A stretch of DNA of 10,987 bases from Pavlovales sp. CCMP2436. Lineage: Eukaryota; Haptophyta; Pavlovophyceae; Pavlovales. The position numbers and the translations under genes were made by a program. The stretch spans positions 67,493 to 78,479 of the forward strand of contig MU631517.1 of the NCBI GenBank assembly GCA_026770615.1, given 5' to 3'. Shown piece by piece: positions 1 to 6,240 of the stretch; the first letter of the stretch is position 1, and every line of letters begins with the position of its first letter. The notes below the pieces were generated by a model. It did not search any database and was not told where the DNA came from. It worked only from the letters and a program-made list of their open reading frames with translations.

Positions 1-133
1 CTTCCTCATCATCCACCACTTCTACCAGCTCCCCACTTCGGCGTAGCGCGTAGGAGCCTGCGTCAGAGCGCTAAGATCAGCCTGACTTGAACTTGAAACG
101 TACCGCCAGCCCGAACCCCCCTACATTAATATA
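1..133. repeat. Dispersed repeat family, copy R1 (left-truncated by window edge)
   Basis: This 133-bp stretch matches 7277-7409 with only two mismatches that I could find by eye (about 98% identity). It is also a diverged match to 247-374 (R2). The right end is a C-rich terminus at 101-131 of the form accgccagcccgaacccccc followed by an ATTAAT-like tail; beyond it R1 and the 7.3-kb copy share nothing. On the minus strand the unit is open and encodes an acidic peptide containing DDEEA and LRNA, but no known domain is visible. The element class is not recognised. Confidence 0.8.
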
Positions 134-376
134 CAGCGACACGCCGACGCGACACGCCGACGGTGATACCATGCCAATGAACTCGCTTGCTCGCGCACTG
201 TCGGGCGGCTCCGCGTTGCGCAGCGACGTCAGCGCTTTGTTTTCGGCTTCCTCATCGTCCATCACTTCTACCAGCTCCACACTTCGGCGTAGCGCGTAGG
301 AGCCAGCGTTGGAGCGCTAAGATCAGCTTGACTTGAACTTGAAACACCGACAGCCCGAACCCCCCTTCATTAAAAA
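134..376. repeat. Dispersed repeat family, copy R2
   Basis: This unit lies directly after R1 in the same orientation. It begins with a doubled gacacgccgacg motif and runs through an atgaactcgcttgctcgcgc block, a serine-rich-looking block, and the C-rich terminus at 345-374. Its 247-374 part matches R1 with roughly ten differences, so it is older or less constrained than the R1/R3 pair. The minus-strand frame (77-280) encodes a peptide with DSARASEFIG, which recurs in the 7-kb copies. Whether it is ever translated is unknown. Confidence 0.7.
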
Positions 377-851
377 GAGCAGGCAGTGCGGGGCAGGGTG
401 CAAGCCGCGACACAGGCCGGCGGCCGCGGTGGCCACGGGAGCCACGGCCGCGGGGGCCGCGGGGCCAGGGCGCACACACTAACTAACAACTCACCTAAGG
501 GTGTGGGAATGTCTGCATAATATCGTTTGTAACGCAGTCAGTGACTCAGACTATGAGTGCGGCCTGAGTGAATGCGAGTCTCCTGTCGCACATGCTGAGG
601 CAGAGCCACTAATAATTTGAATCCTTATCGCAGTGATATATTAACTAGTATAACATCAAGTTGTTTCGATAGGATTATTTTCCCGTCGGTGTAACATCCG
701 CATGAACTTCCCTATACATGTACTAACGTCTAACTTATACAACCACTAAGATTAAGGCTTGTTGTATTTTGAATCCGGACCAAACGCGACACGCGGCAAC
801 AAAAATGTGCTTCGCGGCGCGGCCGCGGCGTCGTGCGGCGCGGCGCGGCAG
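377..851. other. Non-coding stretch between repeats and the next reading frame
   Basis: No gene is supported here. Positions 405-470 are very GC-rich with imperfect inverted repeats of GGCCGCGG and CCACGG. From about 500 the base composition becomes AT-rich and ordinary. Positions 617-657 carry a gaatcc-tatc-agtgatata motif related to motifs at 9451-9486 and, inverted, within intron 1 of the main gene (4880-4925). An 11-nt inverted match (ggcttgttgta near 755 and tacaacaagcc near 1710) flanks the following frame but is short enough to be chance. Confidence 0.4.
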
Positions 852-1640
852 TCATCGGTGGGCCACAGTGCGCCAAGAGAGAAGCGCTCGCGAGTCGCTG
901 GGCCCAGACGCAGGATCTCTCGCAATCTCAAGGATCGTCGCCCCAAACTTGGCCGAGTCGTGCTGCGTATGAGCACAAACTTGGGCTTGTCGCTCGTCCA
1001 TCTTGCCGAGCCGCCGCCTCCTCCTCCAGGCACGCCCTCGCGGCGCGCCCTCACGGCGTGCGCACCCGCCTGTGAGCGCGCAGAGGCGAGCTCGACTACT
1101 GTCTGTTGCGGCGACTGCCTCCTCCGCCAAGAGCTCCTTGCGCAGCGCTCGGCAGCGACGCTGCGCCGCAGCGTTGAGCTCATTGCGCCGCATATCGCGC
1201 TGCTCCTCCGTGGTATGGGCGGGCTTGGAGGGGAATGCGAGAGCAGGCGCATCTGCCTCCGCACGCGGTGCGGAGTTGGTGACATCCATATCGGCCGGTG
1301 CCTGGTCCGGCTCGGGCGGCGCCACGGTAGGCTCGAGCTGCGCCACGGGCTCGAGGCTCGCGCGGCGGTTGCAGGCAGCGAGCTGCGTTGCATGCTTGGT
1401 GCCGCCCTTAGACTTCGAGCCCCTATAGTTGCGCCCCACGCACGTGGCTCTTCTTGCGCGACATGCCAGAGAGGTGGAGGACGACAGACAGACGGATGCG
1501 AGGTGGCTGCACGCACGAGAGCAAGTTTTGCGCCCGAAGCGGAAGCGCCGCACACGCTGACACCCGCTGAGTGCGATAAGACCAAGAACGCGAGAAGAGC
1601 ACGCTTTCTGCGTGCGGTTATCCAGCCCTGAGCGAAGCAT
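852..1640 (-). CDS. Hypothetical basic protein, possible gene remnant
   Basis: Both strands are open here because the DNA is GC-rich. I favour this frame because its middle part (about 1090-1440) reads like protein: a basic segment containing SKSKGGTKHATQLAAC, a Pro/Glu/Ala-rich linker, then a charged helix-like segment containing EEQRDMRRNEL and ALRKELLAEEA. Codon third positions there are mostly G or C. The upstream part looks non-coding. An ATG at 1464 in a neighbouring frame opens a lysine-rich start (MSRKKSHVRG) that runs into a stop, so a one-base frameshift or an unseen intron could join them. No domain is recognised; a transposon-linked or DNA-binding protein is possible but unproven. 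The last third (852-1080) has arginine runs typical of off-frame GC-rich DNA. Confidence 0.28.
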   Translation of the reverse strand: MLRSGLDNRTQKACSSRVLGLIALSGCQRVRRFRFGRKTCSRACSHLASVCLSSSTSLACRARRATCVGRNYRGSKSKGGTKHATQLAACNRRASLEPVAQLEPTVAPPEPDQAPADMDVTNSAPRAEADAPALAFPSKPAHTTEEQRDMRRNELNAAAQRRCRALRKELLAEEAVAATDSSRARLCALTGGCARREGAPRGRAWRRRRRLGKMDERQAQVCAHTQHDSAKFGATILEIARDPASGPSDSRALLSWRTVAHR

Positions 1641-1952
1641 GACCGGACTCCCATTGTGAAATCACTGGATTGTCTGATGACAGACTATTTCATGTTCATA
1701 TACCTTAATTTACAACAAGCCATTTCCAATACATGCATATACAGCTGCCTACTTTAACTTACGACTACGTGCACGCCTGCTAGTGCCTAGTGCAAGAGGC
1801 ACCACATGCTTGCCCTGTGATCTGCGATGCCGTGTAACAACCGTCGGGCACACGCGCCCCCCAAAGCTTGGGGGCTGCGGCCCCGAGGCGCAGCACGGCG
1901 ACCCTCCCGCGCGGCCAGCCCACTGCCTGCGTCCAGCGCCCGCGAGTCGGGC
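1641..1952. other. 3' flank of the main gene (minus strand), no gene seen
   Basis: This stretch lies downstream of the stop codon of the sulfotransferase/CoA-transferase gene. It is GC-rich near the stop and AT-rich from about 1780 towards 1660. No AATAAA was seen on the minus strand; a TGTAA-type motif occurs near 1712 and could be a non-canonical polyadenylation signal. Otherwise nothing is recognisable. Confidence 0.35.
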
Positions 1953-2552
1953 TCAGAGCTTGTACACCTTGGCCTCGCGCCACCAGCGGTGGAAGCCGGC
2001 CACGCGCGCGGGCGGGGTGGCGCTCATGCGGATGGGCGAGGGGAGGTAGGTCATGTTGCCCGCGCGGATCAGCCGGTGCGAGCAGCCGAAGAGGAGGCGC
2101 GTGATGCGCGCCAGGTACTCGCCCAGCCTGGGGCAGGTCGCGCCGTACTGCGACATCCACGTGGCCGTGCCGCAGAGCGAGACGCGCACGCGCACGCCGC
2201 GGATCGACTCGCCGGCGAGCGCGGCGAGCTGCCGGTGCGCCAGGCCGAGCACGACGGCGTAGGCGCCGAGGAAGCCCGTGGCGTAGTCGATCTGCGAGAC
2301 GAGTTGGTAGCCGAGCAGGTCCTCGTCCTCCAGCCCCGCCACGCCCGCACAGAAGTTGGCGTTCTGCTGGAAGCCCTTTTTACCCGCGAACGGGCCGCTG
2401 AAGCCGTAGCACGCCACCTGGCAGTAGACCAGGTGCGGGCACACGCCGAGCACGTCGTCGATAGCAAAGCCGTGCCGCGCGAGCACGCCGTCCGTGTAGC
2501 CGTCGATGAGCACGTCGGCCGCGCGAAGGAGTGCCCAGAGCCGCGCCTTGCC
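1953..2552 (-). CDS. Exon 4: catalytic half of the CoA-transferase and stop
   Basis: The exon is 600 nt, starting at gaaag|ggcaag in phase 0 and ending at a TGA-class stop at 1953-1955. It codes residues 735-933. KARLWALLRAADVLIDGY follows LSLETEAG from exon 3, reproducing the L-x-L-x(n)-G-x-A-x-L-x-x-L-x-x-x-ADV pattern of the family. QVACYGFSGPFAGKKGFQQNA (779-799 region) and QIDYATGFLGAY (821-832) are the CoA-binding and catalytic regions, with Asp823 as the predicted nucleophile. RVRVSLCGTATWMSQYG corresponds to the later core strand. The C-terminus is short and ends in VYKL. Confidence 0.85.
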   Translation of the reverse strand, partial: GKARLWALLRAADVLIDGYTDGVLARHGFAIDDVLGVCPHLVYCQVACYGFSGPFAGKKGFQQNANFCAGVAGLEDEDLLGYQLVSQIDYATGFLGAYAVVLGLAHRQLAALAGESIRGVRVRVSLCGTATWMSQYGATCPRLGEYLARITRLLFGCSHRLIRAGNMTYLPSPIRMSATPPARVAGFHRWWREAKVYKL

Positions 2553-5500
2553 CTTTCGTCATGCAGTTCGATTACAAGTACAGTTAGAAGTGGAAGTGGA
2601 AGTAGAAGTAGAAGTAGAAGTAAAGTATAACTACTAAAATAAGAACAAGAACAAGAACAAGAATAAGAATGCGTATTAGTATCATCACTTGCAGCAGTAC
2701 TGGCATTTTGTACTTTTAATAAAAAAAAATTGGGCATACCGCCTCGGTCTCGAGCGAGAGCTCGTAGGTGAGCTTGCCTGCGTTGGCCTCCTCGTCGAAG
2801 AGGTGGCGGCGCGGCCGCGTGTACGTGACGAGCTTGAGCACCGTTGCGCCGTGCTCGAGCAGCGAGCGGCCGACGACGGGCGAGGCGATGACGTGCGAGA
2901 AGTCCAGCACCAGCACGTCGGACAGCGGGCGCGTCACCGAGCGGCCGGCGGGCAGCGGGCGCGCGACGGGCGTGCCGCCGCGCGGCGAGACGCGGCGCAC
3001 GTCGATGTCGATGAGCGGCGAGGCGAGCACGGCCTGGCCCTGCGCGTGCGCCCGGAACTGCGGCGGCGTGCGGCAGAGTGTGACGGCGAGCCCCTTGGCC
3101 TGCATCGCGCTCTCGAGTGCGGGCCCCTCCCACTTGGCCGCAGCCTCGCCGATGGCCGCGACGGTGGGCTTGACGCCGCCGAAGAAGTCGAGGATGCCCT
3201 GCTTGAGCGCGGGGAAGCCGCCGTGCATGAAGACCGCGCTACCGTCCGCGCACGTGTAGGCCTTGCGCACGGGATTCACCTTGCCCTCCTGTTCGATGGT
3301 GGCGGCGAAGCCGTCGCAGCCGCCGTACGGGCCCGCGCCCTCGATCTTGAGGAAGAGGTAGCCGGCGGTCGCCAAGCCGGCGTCGGTGCGCGCGACGCGC
3401 ACCTTGTGATGTTATATGATATGATATGATATGATATGATATGATATTATAATTAGATTATAATCAGATTGGATTGGATTGGATCGGATTGGATCGGATT
3501 GGATCAGATTGGAATTGGATCATATCATATTACAATTCTATTCTATTCTATTACTCATATAATATTATATGATCATCATAATCATCATCACATTCATATA
3601 TATTGCACTCTAATATTACTAATACAGCAGCTATAGTATTATGATATTAGATTACCTGCTGCTTTTATCGTATATATTAGATTAGATTATAGAAACATAC
3701 CTGCTGCGCCTTCATGATACCGCCAGCCAGACCCCCCTTTCATTACATCATTATAATACAATGATAATATGATAATATAAGAATCTATTAGAATATAGCA
3801 TAGAACCATACCTGCTGCGCTTCGCCCGTGCGCAGCTCGAAGAGATCGGCGCACGCGAGCCCGAGCGCGCCCACCGCCGCGGCCGCGCCGTGCTCGACGG
3901 GGAGGTAGGTGGGGAGCAGCGAGCCGTCGTCGTCGAAGATGACCGTTGAGTGCAGACCGCGGCCGGCCGGCGCGCCCTCCGCGCCGTCGCCGTCGTCGGC
4001 GGAGTGCGAGACGGGGCGGCCGACGCGGTAGGCGAAGAGCTGCTTGGTGGCCACGTGCGCGGCCAGCTCGGCGAAGTCGCCGGGGGAGCCGTAGTCGAAG
4101 TAGCCGGCCGCCTTGTGCTCGGCGAACACGCGGCACAGCGCGGGGTATTCGGAGCAGAGCCGCGCCCACACCCACAGCTTCAGCCGCAGCTCGGCCAGGC
4201 AGGCGCGCGCGCGCGCGTACAGATTCGGCAGCCTGCGCTCATGCGCCTCGCCCACCATCACGAACTCGAAGCCGTCCGAGTCCGCCTGCGCCTTGGGCTC
4301 GGGCGGCGGCTTGGGCTCGCTCAGCCCGAGCACGCCGAGCAGCACCGGCAGCGCGGCCAGGAGCAGTGCGACGGCGAGCAGCGCGAGCACGATCGACTCG
4401 TGCGTGCGCGTGACGGCGAAGGAGGTGGAGGAGACGCCCGCGCTCGCCACGGCGGAGGAGGAGAAGGCGTGCGGAAAGGGCTTGGACGCAAGCTTTGCCG
4501 CCTCCTTGCCCGGCTTGAGGAACTCCAGGAGCTCCTTCCAGCCGTGGCCCTTGCCCACGTCGAACTCCAGCAGCTGGTCGCGCGGCACGATCGAGCGGAT
4601 GTGCGCCACGTGCCGCCTAATAAGGATACCCCGGTAATCCACGTGCAGATCGATAAAGATACTTCGGTAATCTAGATCTAATCTTATCAGTAATAGTAGT
4701 AATATTAATAACAGTAATAATAATAATGATAATAATAATAACTATTATTATTATTATTATTATTATTATTATCAGATGTGCGCAACGTGCCGCCTGTTCC
4801 GCACACGACCGGGGGGGGGTAGACAGTCAACGAGCTGGAGGGGGGGGATGCGGGCGCGAGCGAATCGTTATTGGGCCGTTAATATATAATATATATATAT
4901 TACTGATAGGGATTCGAGCTGGCGTTTTACCTGTGCGCATCGGCCCAGCGGCCCTATTATTAATAACAATGAAGTACATTATGGGCGGAGGGTGCAGGTA
5001 GTGGGAGAAGCCAGTGAAGGCAGGCAATTGGAGCAGACAGAGTCTACATTCTATGATTAGTTCTTACCTGTGCGCGTCGGCCCAGCGAGGTAAGACAGAT
5101 TCTACATTCTATTATCTGTTATTACCTATGCGCGTCGGCCCAGCGACCCTTCGCGTGGCGCGGGTTGCTGTCGCCGTAGATCACCTCGTCGACCCGCCGC
5201 CACACGCGCATGAGCTGAGGCAGCTTCTCGAGGTCGAGACCACCCGCCTCGTCGACGAGGCCGAACGCGCGCAGCGCCGGGCCGAGGCGAAAGGTGCGAG
5301 AAACCGCAGCGAGAGCCAGCCGCTTCCACTGGCGCGAATGGTGGTAGAGGTGCGAGCCGTCATAGTAGGTCTCGTACGAGGTGAGCCACTTGTCCATGTC
5401 GCGCGTCGAGAGGATCACCTTTGCGTCGGGGTAGGCGCGGAGCAGATCGGGCGCGAGCGTGGCGTACCACTGGTCGAGCACCGCGTCGGCACGCGGCGTC

Positions 5501-5859
5501 GCCGTGCCATTCTCGCCGCCGTCGAGCAGCTTGCGCAAGTTGGGCCTCGCGATGCGCCCGGTCAGGTAGTAGTCCCAGAAGTCGAGGTGCGTGATGAGCG
5601 ACTGCATCGTGTGGAACACGGTGATGTTGAGCATCTCGAGCGCCGCGGTCAGCGACGAGGTGCCCGTGCGTGAGAGGCCCACCACCGCGATCAGCGGCCG
5701 CGTGCGTGCGTTCGATCTCTCGGGCGGCGCAGTGGGCGAGACACCGGCGGGCAGCTCCCAGTCGGCCGGTTTCGATCCGAACACAGCATCGTCGGTGCCG
5801 CCCGTCGCGTAGAGCAGCGCGACGGTGACGGCCAGCGCCGCGGCGGCGAAGGCGCGCAT
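1953..5859 (-). CDS. Sulfotransferase / family III CoA-transferase fusion protein, four exons
   Basis: Four exons (5859-5126, 4616-3812, 3402-2740, 2552-1953) join with GT-AG introns in phases 2, 0 and 0 to give 934 codons including the stop, hence 933 residues. Seen: a hydrophobic N-terminus (1-19); a PAPS-binding P-loop GLSRTGTSSL (61-70) and 3'-phosphate motif VILSTRDMDKW (148-158), typical of Sulfotransfer_4 enzymes; that domain ends near PFPH (291-294). A second hydrophobic segment (319-343), a linker (345-470), and a CaiB/BaiF-type CoA-transferase (about 478-933) with LVLDFSHVIASPVVG and QIDYATG follow. Asp823 sits where this family's catalytic aspartate lies. Known: the first family moves sulfate from PAPS, the second moves CoA between carboxylic acids. 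Inferred: two linked activities on opposite sides of a membrane. The ATG at 5859 is the first Met in frame after an upstream stop. It could instead be two genes abutting inside exon 2, but no stop separates them. Confidence 0.72.
2553..2739 (-). other. Intron 3 (187 nt)
   Basis: Boundaries are gtatgc at 2739 and gaaag at 2553, phase 0. On the plus strand it holds hexanucleotide repeats GAAGTG/GAAGTA (2586-2623) and AAGAAC (2640-2670), which read as a pyrimidine-rich stretch in the transcript. Unlike introns 1 and 2 it contains no copies of its flanking exon ends. Confidence 0.85.
2740..3402 (-). CDS. Exon 3: first half of the CoA-transferase
   Basis: The exon is 663 nt, in phase 0 at both ends (cacaag|gtgcgc to gaggcg|gtatgc), coding residues 514-734. 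VRVARTDAG joins directly to ELRTGEAQQ from exon 2, as expected for the V-x-V-x-R strand of this family. Further family-like pieces are KAYTCADGSAVFMHGG (560-575), FRAHAQGQAVLASPL (629-643) and DVLVLDFSHVIASPVVGRSL (675-694), the last being the start of a full CaiB/BaiF Rossmann-like unit followed by GATVLKL. Confidence 0.85.
3412..3552. repeat. Three successive pentanucleotide microsatellites
   Basis: On the plus strand (ATATG)n spans 3412-3447, (GGATT)n with GGATC variants spans 3466-3520, and (ATTCT)n spans 3535-3552. All are intronic, so length changes would not affect the protein. Confidence 0.85.
3656..3661 (-). repeat. Third, shorter copy of the donor region; possible 6-nt microexon
   Basis: The minus strand reads aaaag|cagcag|gtaatc. 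It has AG and GT flanks and would add Gln-Gln in frame. A 6-nt exon is at the limit of what splicing can recognise, so this is more likely a decayed duplicate. Confidence 0.45.
3701..3709 (-). repeat. Possible 9-nt in-frame microexon, copy of exon 2 end
   Basis: The minus strand reads tgaag|gcgcagcag|gtatgtttctat, nearly the same as the true exon end gaagcgcagcag|gtatggttctat at 3812. With AG before and GT after, it could be spliced in as Ala-Gln-Gln without changing frame. Confidence 0.65.
3718..3745. repeat. Intronic fragment of the dispersed repeat terminus
   Basis: The sequence taccgccagccagacccccc plus tttcatta matches the C-rich ends of R1 (101-131), R2 (345-374) and R3 (7377-7407), differing by a few bases. 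Only this terminal piece is present, next to the possible microexon. Confidence 0.7.
3812..4616 (-). CDS. Exon 2: end of sulfotransferase, membrane segment, linker, start of CoA-transferase
   Basis: The 805-nt exon starts at ttattag|g and ends in phase 0 at gcgcagcag|gtatgg. It encodes residues 246-513. The sulfotransferase tail has IVPRDQLLEFDV and GHGWKELLEFL (254-278), then PFPH. A hydrophobic helix spans 319-343. A Pro/Glu/Lys hinge (345-353) leads to 354-470, which has aromatic, acidic and histidine residues in protein-like proportions but no domain I recognise. Residues 478-513 (LLPTYLPVEHG, ALGLACADLFELRTGEAQQ) match the helical start of two-part CaiB/BaiF proteins. This single uninterrupted exon is the direct evidence for the fusion. 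Met365 could be a start for a separate CoA-transferase gene if a promoter lay within the exon. Confidence 0.82.
4715..4772. repeat. Fold-back TAA/TTA microsatellite in intron 1
   Basis: An (AAT)n run (4716-4740) is followed by an (ATT)n run (4741-4772) on the same strand, so the two halves are complementary and can form a long AT-only hairpin. Confidence 0.85.
4774..4793 (-). repeat. Copy of exon 2 start with its own AG acceptor
   Basis: The minus strand reads ggaacag then gcggcacgttgcgcacat, against gcggcacgtggcgcacat at the true exon 2 start (4616-4599); over 21 bases only two differ. A run of eight Cs lies about 20 nt before the AG, a better pyrimidine tract than the outer acceptor has. 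Use of this acceptor would read into a TGA within seven codons. Confidence 0.85.
4931..4953 (-). repeat. Third copy of exon 1 end plus GT donor; possible 23-nt cryptic exon
   Basis: The minus strand reads aatag, then 23 nt ending in gggccgatgcgcacag, then gtaaaacg. It has an AG before and a GT after, so it could be recognised as an exon; at 23 nt it would shift the frame. It differs from the true exon end by a C-to-T change in gccgat and the cacag ending. Confidence 0.8.
5068..5087 (-). repeat. Second copy of exon 1 end plus GT donor
   Basis: The minus strand reads cgctgggccgacgcgcacag then gtaagaac. It differs from the true exon 1 end (5126-5145) by one base near the junction (cacag instead of catag). 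The following intron start is also duplicated: gaatgtaga-tctgtct occurs after both copies, so the duplicated unit is about 60 bp. No AG precedes this copy, so it is not a complete exon, only an alternative donor. Confidence 0.85.
5126..5859 (-). CDS. Exon 1: membrane anchor and sulfotransferase core
   Basis: The exon is 734 nt, starting at the ATG at 5859 and ending in phase 2 at catag|gtaata. It encodes residues 1-244 plus two bases of Arg245. Residues 3-19 are hydrophobic with one basic residue before them, fitting a signal anchor or signal peptide. The P-loop (61-70), the FHTMQSL region (82-88), an acidic DFWDYY stretch (93-98) and the VILSTRDMDKW motif (148-158) follow the order known for Sulfotransfer_4 proteins. 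The end, KGRWADAHR, continues smoothly into RHVAHIRSIVP of exon 2, matching how such domains read. One N-x-T glycosylation sequon (NIT, 78-80) and another (NGT, 117-119) would suit a lumenal location. Confidence 0.85.
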
Positions 5860-6240
5860 CAATCTGATGCGAATTAACACACTTGAACTTGTCCGCCGGA
5901 AACAGTCCGTACTCGTACCTCGGATCCATAATTAAGAATAAGCACAATAATACAAATGTATATCCGACCGGGTGGCCGAACTCCGCTTCGCGGGCGCTCG
6001 GCCGAACAATAAAAAGACGGCACGGAAAACCCATGGCTAGACAGCCTAGGGGGGGTCTGTGCCGGAAAGACGCCGCGATGGTCCGCACTCCTCAGTTCCC
6101 AAACGGGTTTTGGCATCCCATCGGGCGAGGGGTGGGGGATCTCGCGGCGCCGCAGCCGCCTCGGTGGCTGATACGGGAGTTTAGCGCATCATTTCGAGAG
6201 GCTGATGTGCAGTAATGCGCAGGTCGACGAAAGAGGACTA
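5860..6240. other. Upstream flank of the fusion gene, likely containing its promoter
   Basis: No gene is supported. This is 5' of the ATG at 5859 on the minus strand, so the promoter is expected here, but I see no convincing TATA box or initiator. On the minus strand a short open stretch beginning ATG-GAT-CCG near 5930 precedes the gene in another frame and could be an upstream reading frame in the leader. An imperfect inverted repeat (ggccga ... tcggcc) lies at about 5973-6005 and a G7 run at 6050. Confidence 0.3.

Larger units (their letters stand above)
3403..3811 (-). other. Intron 2 (409 nt), with repeated donor sites and pentanucleotide repeats
   Basis: Boundaries are gtatgg at 3811 and cacaag at 3403, phase 0. 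The intron contains two more copies of the exon-end/donor sequence (3701-3709 and 3656-3661), a copy of the C-rich repeat terminus (3718-3745), and three pentanucleotide microsatellites (3412-3552). It is strongly AT-rich against GC-rich flanking exons. Confidence 0.8.
4617..5125 (-). other. Intron 1 (509 nt), containing duplicated splice junctions
   Basis: The outer boundaries are gtaataac at 5125 and ttattag at 4617, giving a phase-2 intron that restores the sulfotransferase frame. Inside are two further copies of the exon 1 end with GT donors (5068-5087 and 4931-4953), one copy of the exon 2 start with an AG acceptor and a C-rich tract (4774-4793), a fragment of a dispersed motif (4880-4925), and a TAA/TTA microsatellite (4715-4772). 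A nested intron runs from 4930 to 4794 (137 nt). Which donor and acceptor are used in the cell cannot be told from sequence; only the outer pair keeps the frame simply. Confidence 0.75.

Noticed and set aside
759..1631. 290-residue plus-strand frame
   Set aside because: It is open because of GC-rich composition; arginine-rich, with a polyproline run and no motif. The competing minus frame looks more protein-like, though it is also weak.
755..1722. 11-nt inverted repeat flanking the 852-1640 frame as terminal repeats of a transposon
   Set aside because: A match of this length is expected by chance in 11 kb, and the flanks do not extend the similarity.
1827..2630. Long plus-strand frame opposite exon 4
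   Set aside because: It is the antisense shadow of the CoA-transferase exon. Its Arg/Ala/His-rich composition and lack of motifs contrast with the clear family motifs on the minus strand.
2069..3133. 354-residue minus-strand frame across intron 3
   Set aside because: It reads through the intron microsatellite as Ser/Leu runs and is Arg/Ala-rich on both sides, which is an off-frame artefact of GC-rich exons.
3946..4675. Plus-strand frames opposite exon 2
   Set aside because: They are Arg/Ala-rich antisense shadows of the fusion gene with no recognisable domain.
5360..6088. 242-residue minus-strand frame overlapping exon 1
   Set aside because: It overlaps the sulfotransferase exon in another frame and becomes His/Arg/Ala-rich there. 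Only its first 22 codons look protein-like, and they are noted as a possible upstream frame.
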